Below, one piece after another: positions 44,553 through 55,400 of a stretch of DNA of 64,000 bases. The position numbers and the translations under genes were made by a program. The stretch is from assembly GCF_029227915.1 (NCBI RefSeq), contig NC_079885.1, positions 2,232,001 to 2,296,000 on the forward strand. The letters run 5' to 3'. The stretch's first letter is position 1, and each line of letters opens with the position of its first letter. The notes beneath the pieces were generated by a model. That model did no database searches. It was not told where the DNA came from and worked only from the letters and a program-made list of their open reading frames with translations. Origin of the DNA: Hydractinia symbiolongicarpus (lineage: Eukaryota > Cnidaria > Hydrozoa > Anthoathecata > Hydractiniidae).

Positions 44553-44801
44553 ATGACTTCGAGAAATACAGTTGTTGAATTAAGAGCTCTCGCTAGAGAA
44601 CGCGGCCTACGTGGCTACTCAAGGCTCAGAAAGGCCGATCTGATCGAATTATTGACACCCACTACTGTGTCAGCACCCATACCCATGCCGAGACCCACCA
44701 GACCAGTACCAGCGCCGAGACCGGTACCAGCACCCATACCGGCACCGAGACCAGGCACTAGCCAACAAGACATGGATTTGAAAAGCAAGTTGATCGAATG
44801 A
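44553..44801 (+). pseudogene. Polymerase fragment 1: SAP-like domain and Pro-rich linker
   Basis: Eighty-two codons before the TGA. Residues about 5-35 form a SAP/Rho-N-like helix-turn-helix (VVELRALARERGL, then RKADLIELL). Residues 40-68 are a Pro/Ala/Arg repeat (PAPRPVPAPIPAPRP). The frame stays open past the TGA to about 44986, with a basic helical stretch and a Glu-rich run, so the stop cuts a longer protein. It could also be expressed as a stand-alone SAP protein. Confidence 0.65.
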
Positions 44802-45067
44802 AGAGACTGGTTAATAAATCATGTACCTAAGGCTATTAAGGAGAAAGCGAGCAAAGCTTTCAAAACCATGAAGGATAAGATCATGGGTTTGTATAAAAAG
44901 GGCAGTGGAGAGGAAGAGGAAGAGGTGGAGGAGGAGGAAGAGGAGGAAAACCCCTATACCCCCTTGAAGAAGCTTTTGTAGGTTCATACAAACGTTTCAA
45001 AATAAACTCGGATGGTGGGAAGAATGTCAGGGTCTTTCTCGAAAAGGTCGAGCATGTCGTCAAGAGG

Positions 45068-47629
45068 TTGTTGAGTGACGTGCTCGGGCAGAAGAAGTCG
45101 CTGAAGACTCAGGCGACCTTGTGGGTGAAATGGATAAGGGAGGACACCAGCTCGACCGATGCCCCGTGTGTATATGTCGATAAAGCTTTCAATAGCTATA
45201 TGGAGATACTACATGCCCATGGTGACATTTCTGATGTTTTCGATCGTATGTGTAATAAGATAATCGAGCAGATTGAAAACCCTGCTCTACCTGCCAGTGG
45301 GTTCACAATCGATAAAATCCTACATATGCATGTGGACTTTCACAAACTAAAATTAACTAGAGGTAGTTCTTACTTGCCGCTACCTAAGAATTTCAGTGGA
45401 AAGTTCTCCGTGATTAACCCTCATAACGAGGATGAAGAATGCTTCAAATGGGCCGTTTTAGCTGCCTTATATCATGATAAGATTGATAATCATCCTGAAC
45501 GAATCTCAAACCTTAAGAAGTTTGAAGACAAGTGCAATTGGGATGGTATAACTTTCCCTATGGCACTAAACAAGATAGATTTGTTTGAGAGAAGGAACCC
45601 TGATATCGCCGTGCATGTTTTGACAAAAGATGACATAGAGGGTGTCTATATGTGTCGAAAGTCGAAGCATCTTGACCGGGATGAGACGGTTGTTTTGTTT
45701 TTACTGTGTGAAGGGGATAAGAGGCATTATATCGCTGTTAAGAACCTGAGCGGTGTCCTGAGCAAGGCCAACTCAAAGCATGAACATAAAGAGTATTATT
45801 GCTTGAATTGTCTCTCTGGTTTTCCAAGCGAACAGAAAAGGGATGAGCACTTTGAGTATTGTAAGAATAACGATGCCGTTAATATTCAACTCCCTAGGGA
45901 GGGTAGCACCTTAACCTTCACCCACGGTCAGTACCAGCTCAAAGCCCCATTCATCATGTATGCCGATTTCGAAGCTTTTACAAAACCTGAAGAGATAGAG
46001 TGTGGATCGTCCACCGAGAAAGTTGGTAAACATATCCCCACCGGATTCTGTTGTTATAGTAAATATGCTCATGGTGAAGTTTTGGACCCTCTGAAGCTTT
46101 ACCGTGGTGATGACTGTGTTCCGCGCTTTGTGGATCATGTGGTTTCCGAGGCGAAAAGGTTATACAACATGTTTCCACAACTTGGTATGCAAGATCTAAC
46201 CGATGAAGAACTTGATGGATATGAAAATTCCACCGACTGCCACATCTGTATGAGAGAATTTGGTGATGATGACATCAAGGTTAGGGATCACTGTCATTTT
46301 ACTGGCAAGTTTCGTGGATCGGCACACATGGAATGTAATCTCCGTTACAAGGTGCCTAATTATATTCCGGTTGTCTTCCATAATCTGAGTGGATATGATT
46401 CACATCTATTTATCAAAGAGCTTGCGAAGAAGTATGGAGAAGGTGGTATGAGTGTAATCGCTGAAAATAAAGAGAAATATATCTCTTTCTCGACCGATGT
46501 TAAGGTTGGTGAATACACCGACAAAAATGGTGAGACCAAAGACAAAAAGATAAAGCTGAGATTCATCGATTCATTTAGATTTATGTCAAGAGGATTAGGT
46601 TCCTTAGCTGACAATCTATCCGATGATCAGTGTAAAAACCTTAGAAAATTCTTCAATGATGAGCAATTCAACATAATGAGAAGGAAGGGTGTATACCCAT
46701 ATGAGTATGTTGATTCATTCGATAGGTTTAATGAAACCAGGCTTCCTTCGAAAGATGACTTTTATAGCAAGTTGAACATGAATGGTATCAGCGATGCTGA
46801 TTATGCGCATGCTCAGAAGGTGTGGAAGGACATGAAAGTTGAAAATATGGGCGTTTATCATGATATCTATCTCAAGACGGATGTTCTGCTTCTGAGTGAT
46901 GTGTTTAAGACATTCAGAGAGACATGTTTGAGAAACTATAAACTAGATCCCGCTCATTTTTACACGGCCCCCGGATTAGCTTGGCAGGCATGCCTGAAAA
47001 AGACAGATGTTGAGCTGGATTTGTTGTCAGATATGGATATGTTACTGTTTGTGGAGATGGGTATTAGGGGCGGTCTCTGTCAGGCCGTTCACAGACACGC
47101 GAGGGCAAATAATCCATATATGGACGATATGTATAATACTTCAGAAGATACAACCTATCTACAGTATCTTGATGCTAACAATCTGTATGGATGGGCCATG
47201 ATACAGAAGATGCCCACTGGGGGGTTTGAGTGGGATGATTCCGGTAAATTTACACCCGAACTCATTTCGGAGTTGGCTGTGGAAAACGGTGAAAAGGGGT
47301 ACATGCTTGAGGTTGATGTTAGATATCCACATGATCTTCATGACGCACATAACGATCTTCCTTTCATGCCCGAGAGGAAGGTTATCAATGGCGTTGAGAA
47401 GCTGACACCGTGTCTTTCAGACAAGAGGAACTATGTGATTCATATCCGTGCGCTTGCTCAAGCTTTGAATCACGGTCTTGTTCTGGATAAGGTTCATAGG
47501 GTACTAAGGTTTGATCAGAGCGCATGGTTGAAACCTTACATCGACTTCAATACACAGCTGCGCACGGAGTCAAAGAATGACTTTGAAAAGGATTTCTTCA
47601 AGTTAATGAACAACAGTGTGTTTGGTTAG
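45068..47629 (+). pseudogene. Polymerase fragment 2: exonuclease and palm, to motif B
   Basis: The largest open part, about 850 codons, with no ATG at its open left end; in-frame sequence continues upstream to about 44964. It carries the LTRGSSYLPLP and NPHNEDEECFKWA motifs typical of Polinton polymerases, all three exonuclease motifs, the embedded HNH-like CHICMREF...DHCHFTG region, and polymerase motifs A and B. It ends at TAG immediately after NNSVFG. Confidence 0.85.
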
Positions 47630-47632
47630 ACA

Positions 47633-48382
47633 ATGGAGAATCAGCGAAGACAGAAGGATATACGTTTGGCCACCAACCAAAAGAATTATGAGAAAATGGT
47701 GATGAAGCCAAACTTCAGGGGTGCAATCCGTTTCTCGGAAACACTGATGGGGATAGAGATGTCCAAGATCAAGATCAAAATGAACAAACCGATCTACCTC
47801 GGCCCCACAATCCTCCATCTATCCAAGATGATTATGTATGAGTTCCACCATGATTACATGAGACCGAAATATGGTGATGATGTGAAGCTTTGCTACATGG
47901 ATACGGATTCATTCGTTTACCATATAAAAACAGACGACTTCTACAAAGATATCGCGAACGATGTGCCTGCGAGATTTGACACTTCTGGGTATGATAGTAA
48001 AGATGGTAGACCTCTACCATTAGGTTTGAATAAAAAGATCATTGGGCTGATGAAGGACGAGTTGGGTGGTAAGGTGATGACTGAGTTCATCGCCCTAAGA
48101 GCTAAGACATACGCATACAAACAGCTATGTGGTAGGGAGGGTAAGAGATGTAAGGGGGTGAAGAAATGCGTGGTGAGGGAGACCATAGGTTTCGCCGATT
48201 ATAAGAGATGTCTGTTTGAGGGTGAGAACATTTACAGAACCCAAATGACCTTTCAATCGATTAAGCATGATGTTCACACGGTGAAAACAAATAAACTGGC
48301 GCTCAATGCCGATGATGATAAACGCATAATTTTGGAAGATGGTATTACCACACTGGCGAGAGGACATTATAGACACACATAA
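47633..48382 (+). pseudogene. Polymerase fragment 3: motif C and thumb
   Basis: Same frame as fragment 2, restarting at an ATG one codon past the TAG. It contains CYMDTDSF with the two catalytic aspartates, a KxY-like region (FIALRAKTYAYK) and a C-terminal Cys-containing stretch (GKRCKGVKKCVV). Alone it could not be an active polymerase. The stop at 48380-48382 lies 3 nt before a small palindrome and inside the right inverted repeat. Confidence 0.85.
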
Positions 48383-48640
48383 CACTATAAATTATAGGAC
48401 ACTGCAGGGGAGGGTGGGTAGGGACCCATGGGACGGGGAGGGGGCCGGGGGGACACGGCCGGGGAGGGGGTTTTGGACGGATATTATAGAGCATGCCCGC
48501 TTATTTAACGTAAAGTGGTAAAGTGCACATGGATTTCATGGACTCTTCTATCGTTGATTTGACGTGGATGATCTATAAATTGACGTGGAGTGTGCACAAC
48601 ATATTAATCGCTGTCCTAGGATCGGCATTTTCCTATCTCT
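48369..48640 (-). repeat. Right terminal inverted repeat (~272 bp)
   Basis: Reverse complement of the left repeat. It ends CCTATCTCT, carries the G-rich tract at 48407-48470 on the plus strand and the two CCACGTCAAAT-type direct repeats on the minus strand (one with a substitution). The last 14 nt of the polymerase frame lie inside it. Confidence 0.93.
48385..48397 (+). terminator. Small palindrome after polymerase
   Basis: CTATAA-A-TTATAG, starting 3 nt after the polymerase stop and lying in the inverted repeat. The match to other gene-end palindromes is positional; the stem is short and A/T-rich. Confidence 0.3.
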
Positions 48641-48645
48641 AAAAG
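48641..48645. repeat. Right target-site duplication AAAAG
   Basis: AAAAG follows the element's terminal CT and continues as ATAATTTAAAAAATCG, the normal satellite monomer junction. It pairs with 32394-32398. Confidence 0.7.
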
Positions 48646-49439
48646 ATAATTTAAAAAATCGTTTTGGAAATGAGTTTACTCACAAGGTACTTTCTTTGTA
48701 TACATTCGACTATACGGGCCAAGCCCGGGATTTACAGGAAATCGCGGGTTTTCGTTTGCCGGCTATTAAACCACATTCATTAAGTGTCTCATCAAAAATG
48801 AAAACATTTCTGAAAACTACAAGTCTCATGGGCTTTAGTGGTGAAATAATAATTTAAAAAATCGTTCGGGAAAGGAGTTTACTCCCTGGGTACTTTCTTT
48901 GTATATTTTGACTATACGGGCCGAGTCCGGGTTTACGGGAAATCGCAGGTTTTCGTTTGCCGGCGATTAAACTCCTTTTATTCAGCGTCTCATCAAAAAT
49001 GAAAACATTTTTGAAAACTACAAGTCTCATTCGTTTTAGTGGTGAAAAGAAAATTTAAAAAATCGTTTTGGAAATGAGTTTACTCACAGGGTACTTTCTT
49101 TGTATACATTCGACTATACGGGCCAAGCCCGGGATTTACGTGAAATCGCGGGTTTTCGTTTGCCGGCGATTAAACCTCTTTCATTAAGCGTCTCATCAAA
49201 AATAAAAACATTTTTAAAAACTACAAGTCTCATGCGTTTTAGTGGTGAAAAAATAATTTAAAAAATCGTTATGGAAATGAGTTTACTCACAGGGTACTTT
49301 CTTTGTATACATTCGACTATACGGGCCAAGCCTGGGATTTACGGGAAATCGCGGGTTTTCGTTTGCCGGCGATTAAACCACTTTCACTAAGAGTCTCATC
49401 AAAAATGAAAATATTTCTGAAAACTACAAGTCTCATGCG

Positions 49440-52400
49440 TTCTAGTGGTGCAGAAATAATTTGAAAAATCGTTCGGGAAATCAGTTTACTCCCTGGGTAC
49501 TTTCTTTATATACATTCAACTATACGGACCAAGCCCGGGATTTACGGGAAATCGCGGGTTTTTGTTTGCCGGCGATTAAACTTCTTTTATTCAGCGTCTC
49601 ATCAAAAATGAAAACACTTTTGAAAACTACAAGTCTCACGCGTTTTAGTGGCGATAAAATAATTTAAAAAATCGTTCTGGAAATGAGTTTACTCACAGGG
49701 TACTTTCTTTGTATACATTAGACTATACGGGCCAAGCCCGGGATTTACAGGAAATCACGGGTTTTTGTTTGCCGGCGATTAAACCTCTTTCATTAAGCGT
49801 CTCATCAAAAATGAAAACATTTTTAAAAACTACCAGTCTTATGCGTTTTAGTGGTGAAAAAATAATTTAAAAAATCGTTCTGGAAATGAGTTTACTCACA
49901 GGGTACTTTCTTTGTATACATTCGACTATACGAGCCAAGCCCGGGATTTACAGGAAATCGCGGGTTTTCGTTTGCCGGCGATTAAACCTCTTTCATTAAG
50001 CGTCTTATCAAAAATAAAAACATTTTTGAAAACTACAAGTCTCATGCGTTTTAGTGGTGAAAAAAAAAATTTAAAAAACCGTTCGGGAAATGAGTTTACA
50101 CCCTGGGTACTTTCTTTGTATACATTCGACTATACGGGCCAAGCCCGGGATTTACGTGAAATCACGGGTTTTCGTTTGCCGGCAATTAAACCTCTTTCAT
50201 TAAGCGTCTCATCAAAAATGAAAACATTTTTGAAAACTACAAGTCTTATGCGTTTTAAAGGTGAAAAAATAATATAAAAAATCGTTCTGGAAATGAGTTT
50301 AATCACAGGGTACTTTCTTTGTAAACATTCGACTATACGGGACAAGCCCGGGATTTAGGGAAATCGTGGTATTTCGTTTGCCGGCGATTAAACCTCTTTC
50401 ATTAAGCGCCTCATTAAAAATGAAAACATTTTTGGAAACTACAAGTCTCATTCGTTCTAGTGGTGCAGAAATAATTTGAAAAATCGTTCGGGAAATCAGT
50501 TTACTCCCTGGGTACTTTCTTTATATACATTCAACTATACGGACCAAGCCCGGGATTTACGGGAAATCGCGGGTTTTCGTTTGCCGGCGATTAAACTTCT
50601 TTTATTCAGCGTGTCACCAAAAATGAAAACACTTTTGAAAACTACAAGTCTCACGCGTTTTAGTGGCGAAAAAATAATTTAAAAAATCGTTCTGGAAATG
50701 AGTTTACTCACAGGGTACTTTCTTTGTATACATTAGACTATACGGGCCAAGCCCGGGATTTACAGGAAATCACGGGTTTTCGTTTGCCGGCGATTAAACC
50801 TCTTTCATTAAGCGTCTCATCAAAAATGAAAACATTTTTAAAAACTACCAGTCTTATGCGTTTTAGTGGTGAAAAAATAATTTAAAAAATCGTTCTGGAA
50901 ATGAGTTTACTCACAGGGTACTTTCTTTGTATACATTCGACTATACGAGCCAAGCCCGGGATTTACAGGAAATCGCGGGTTTTCGTTTGCCGGCGATTAA
51001 ACCTCTTTCATTAAGCGTCTTATCAAAAATAAAAACATTTTTAAAAACTACAAGTCTCATGCGTTTTAGTGGTGAAAAAAAAATTTAAAAAATCGTTCGG
51101 GAAATGAGTTTACACCCTGGGTACTTTCTTTGTATACATTCGACTATACGGGCCAAGCCCGGGATTTACGTGAAATCGCGGGTTTTCGTTTGCCGGCAAT
51201 TAAACCTCTTTCATTAAGCGTCTCATCAAAAATGAAAACATTTTTGAAAACTACAAGTCTCACGCGTTTTAGTGGTGAAAAAATAATTTAAGAAATCGTT
51301 CTGGAAATGAGTTTACTCACAGGGTACTTTCTTTGTATACATTCGACGATACGGGCCAAGCCCGGGATTTACGTGAAATCGCGGGTTTTCGTTTGCCGGC
51401 GATTAAACCTCTTTCATTAAGCGTCTCATCAAAAATAAAAACATTTTTAAAAACTACAAGTCTCATGCGTTTTAGTGGTGAAAAAATAATTTAAAAAATC
51501 GTTCCGGAAATGAGTTTACTCCCTGGGTACTTTCTTTGTATACTTTCGACTATACGGGCCAAGCCCGGGATTTACGTGAAATCGCGGGTTTTCGTTTGCC
51601 GGCAATTAAACCTCTTTCATTAAGCGTCTCATCAAAAATGAAAACATTTTTGAAAACTACAAGTCTCACGCGTTTTAGTGGTGAAAAAATAATTTAAGAA
51701 ATCGTTCTGGAAATGAGTTTACTCACAGGGTACTTTCTTTGTATACATTCGACGATACGGGCCAAGCCCGGGATTTACGTGAAATCGCGGGTTTTCGTTT
51801 GCCGGCGATTAAACCTCTTTCATTAAGCGTCTCATCAAAAATAAAAACATTTTTAAAAACTACAAGTCTCATGCGTTTTAGTGGTGAAAAAATAATTTAA
51901 AAAATCGTTCCGGAAATGAGTTTACTCCCTGGGTACTTTCTTTGTATACTTTTGACTATACGGTGAAAAAATAATTTAAAAAATCGTTCTGGAAATGAGT
52001 TTACTCACAGGGTACTTTCTTTGTATACATTCGACTATACGAGCCAAGCCCGGGATTTACAGGAAATCGCGGGTTTTCGTTTGCCGGCGATTAAACCTCT
52101 TTCATTAAGCGTCTTATCAAAAATAAAAACATTTTTAAAAACTACAAGTCTCATGCGTTTTAGTGGTGAAAAAATAATTTAAAAAATCGTTTGGGAAATG
52201 AGTTTACTCCCTGGGTACTTTCTTTGTATACTTTTGACTATACGGACCCAGTCCGGGATTTACGGGAAATCGCGGGTTTTCGTGTGCCGGCGATTAAACT
52301 TCTTTTATTCAACGTCTCATCAAAAATGAAAACATTTTTGAAAACTACAAGTCTCATGCGTTTTAGTGGTGAAAAGATAATTTAAAAAATCGTTATGGAA

Positions 52401-55400
52401 ATGAGTTTACTCACAGGGTACTTTCTTTGTATACATTCGACTATACGGGCCAAGCCCGGGATTTACGGGAAATCGCGGGTTTTCGTTTGCCGGCGATTAA
52501 ACCACTTTCACTAAGAGTCTCATAAAAAATGAAAATATTTCTGAAAACTACAAGTCTCATGCGTTTTAGTTGTGAAAAGATAATATAAAAAATCGTTCTG
52601 GAAATGAGCTTAATCACAGGGTACTTTCTTTGTAAACATTCGACTATACGGGACAAGCCCGGGATTTAGGGAAATCGTGGTATTTCGTTTGCCGGCGATT
52701 AAACCTCTCTCATTAAGCGCCTCATTAAAAATGAAAACATTTTTGGAAACTACAAGTCTCATTCGTTCTAGTGGTGCAGAAATAATTTGAAAAATCGTTC
52801 GGGAAATCAGTTTACTCCCTGGGTACTTTCTTTATATACATTCAACTATACGGACCAAGCCCGGGATTTACGGGAAATCGCGGGTTTTCGTTTGCCGGCG
52901 ATTAAACTTCTTTTATTCAGCGTCTCATCAAAAATGAAAACACTTTTGAAAACTACAAGTCTCACGCGTTTTAGTGGCGATAAAATAATTTAAAAAATCG
53001 TTCTGGAAATGAGTTTACTCACAGGGTACTTTCTTTGTATACATTAGACTATACGGGCCAAGCCCGGGATTTACAGGAAATCATGGGTTTTCGTTTGCCG
53101 GCGATTAAACCTCTTTCATTAAGCGTCTCATCAAAAATGAAAACATTTTTAAAAACTACCAGTCTTATGCGTTTTAGTGGTGAAAAAATAATTTAAAAAA
53201 TCGTTCTGGAAATGAGTTTACTCACAGGGTACTTTCTTTGTATACATTCGACTATACGAGCCAAGCCCGGGATTTACAGGAAATCGCGGGTTTTCGTTTG
53301 CCGGCGATTAAACCTCTTTCATTAAGCGTCTTATCAAAAATAAAAACATTTTTGAAAACTACAAGTCTCATGCGTTTTAGTGGTGAAAAAAAAAATTTAA
53401 AAAATCGTTCGGGAAATGAGTTTACACCCTGGGTACTTTCTTTGTATACATTCGACTATACGGGCCAAGCCCGGGATTTACGTGAAATCGCGGGTTTTCG
53501 TTTGCCGGCAATTAAACCTCTTTCATTAAGCGTCTCATCAAAAATGAAAACATTTTTAAAAACTACAAATCTTATGCGTTTTAGTGGTGAAAAAATAATA
53601 TAAAAAATCGTTCTGGAAAATAGTTTAATCACAGGGTACTTTCTTTGTAAACATTCGACTATACGGGACAAGCCCGGGATTTAGGGAAATCGTGGTATTT
53701 CGTTTGCCGGCGATTAAACCTCTTTCATTAAGCGCCTCATTAAAAATGAAAACATTTTTGGAAACTACAAGTCTCATTCGTTCTAGTGGTGCAGAAATAA
53801 TTTGAAAAATCGTTCGGGAAATCAGTTTACTCCCTGGATACTTTCTTTATATACATTCAACTATACGGACCAAGCCCGGGATTTACGGGAAATCGCGGGT
53901 TTTCGTTTGCCGGCTATTAAACTTCTTTTATTCAGCGTCTCATCAAAAATGAAAAAACTTTTGAAAACTACAAGTCTCACGCGTTTTAGTGGCGAAAAAA
54001 TAATTTAAAAAATCGTTCTGGAAATGAGTTTACTCACAGGGTACTTTCTTTGTATACATTAGACTATACGGGCCAAGCCCGGGATTTGCAGGAAATCACG
54101 GGTTTTCGTTTGCCGGCGATTAAACCTCTTTCATTAAGCGTCTCATCAAAAATGAAAACATTTTTAAAAACTACCAGTCTTATGCGTTTTAGTGGTGAAA
54201 AAATAATTTAAAAAATCGTTCTGGAAATGAGTTTACTCACAGGGTACTTTCTTTGTATACATTCGACTATACGAGCCAAGCCCGGGATTTACAGGAAATC
54301 GCGGGTTTTCGTTTGCCGGCGATTAAACCTCTTTCATTAAGCGTCTTATCAAAAATAAAAACATTTTTGAAAACTACAAGTCTCATGCGTTTTAGTGGTG
54401 AAAAAAAAAATTTAAAAAATCGTTCGGGAAATGAGTTTACACCCTGGGTACTTTCTTTGTATACATTCGACTATACGGGCCAAGCCCGGGATTTACGTGA
54501 AATCGCGGGTTTTCGTTTGCCGGCAATTAAACCTCTTTCATTAAGCGTCTCATCAAAAATGAAAACATTTTTAAAAACTACAAATCTTATGCGTTTTAGT
54601 GGTGAAAAAATAATATAAAAAATCGTTCTGGAAAATAGTTTAATCACAGGGTACTTTCTTTGTAAACATTCGACTATACGGGACAAGCCCGGGATTTAGG
54701 GAAATCGTGGTATTTCGTTTGCCGGCGATTAAACCTCTTTCATTAAGCGCCTCATTAAAAATGAAAACATTTTTGGAAACTACAAGTCTCATTCGTTCTA
54801 GTGGTGCAGAAATAATTTGAAAAATCGTTCGGGAAATCAGTTTACTCCCTGGGTACTTTCTTTATATACATTCAACTATACGGACCAAGCCCGGGATTTA
54901 CGGGAAATCGCGGGTTTTCGTTTGCCGGCGATTAAACTTCTTTTATTCAGCGTCTCATCAAAAATGAAAAAACTTTTGAAAACTACAAGTCTCACGCGTT
55001 TTAGTGGCGAAAAAATAATTTAAAAAATCGTTCTGGAAATGAGTTTACTCACAGGGTACTTTCTTTGTATACATTAGACTATACGGGCCAAGCCCGGGAT
55101 TTACAGGAAATCACGGGTTTTCGTTTGCCGGCGATTAAACCTCTTTCATTAAGCGTCTCATCAAAAATGAAAACATTTTTAAAAACTACCAGTCTTATGC
55201 GTTTTAGTGGTGAAAAAATAATTTAAAAAATCGTTCTGGAAATGAGTTTACTCACAGGGTACTTTCTTTGTATACATTAGACTATACGGGCCAAGCCCGG
55301 GATTTACAGGAAATCATGGGTTTTCGTTTGCCGGCGATTAAACCTCTTTCATTAAGCGTCTCATCAAAAATGAAAACATTTTTAAAAACTACCAGTCTTA

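Larger units (their letters stand above)
44553..48382 (+). pseudogene. Family B DNA polymerase (protein-primed type), broken
   Basis: The replicative polymerase of the element. From N to C: SAP-like domain, Pro-rich linker, Glu-rich tract, a Polinton-specific region, a C2H2-like zinc knuckle (about 45800-45863), exonuclease motif I (YADFEAF, about 45959), an endonuclease VII/HNH-like insertion (about 46237-46335), Exo II (NLSGYDSHL), Exo III (YLKTDVLLL), polymerase motif A (LDANNLYG, about 47168), motif B (ending NNSVFG at 47626) and motif C (YMDTDS, about 47893). Three breaks are visible: TGA at 44799-44801, a frame change near the C-run at 44959-44963, and TAG at 47627-47629 straight after motif B. 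The rest is open and well conserved, so inactivation appears recent, unless the breaks are assembly errors. Total span of about 1,275 codons is normal for the family. Confidence 0.92.
32399..48640. mobile_element. Polinton/Maverick (adintovirus-type) element, 16.2 kb
   Basis: A self-synthesizing DNA transposon/virus with terminal inverted repeats that begin AG and end CT, a DD35E integrase, a family B polymerase, a packaging ATPase, major and minor capsid proteins and several small membrane proteins. The size of 16,242 bp is normal for the group (15-20 kb). The inverted repeats differ at about ten positions and one 2-nt indel, so the insertion is not brand new. All recognised genes except the polymerase are open, so the copy is nearly intact but could not replicate on its own. 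Genes lie on both strands in short clusters. No protease gene was found. Confidence 0.95.

Noticed and set aside
44553-44801. Separate intact SAP gene ending naturally at the TGA
   Set aside because: The frame stays open past the TGA with basic helical and acidic sequence leading towards the polymerase; one broken fused gene is more likely, though a separate product cannot be excluded.
32399-48640. Giant-virus or virophage genome fragment integrated by other means
   Set aside because: Terminal inverted repeats with AG/CT ends, target duplication, RVE integrase and 16-kb size define a Polinton.
48585-48857. ORF crossing the right junction
   Set aside because: Same cause as at the left end, starting in the inverted repeat.
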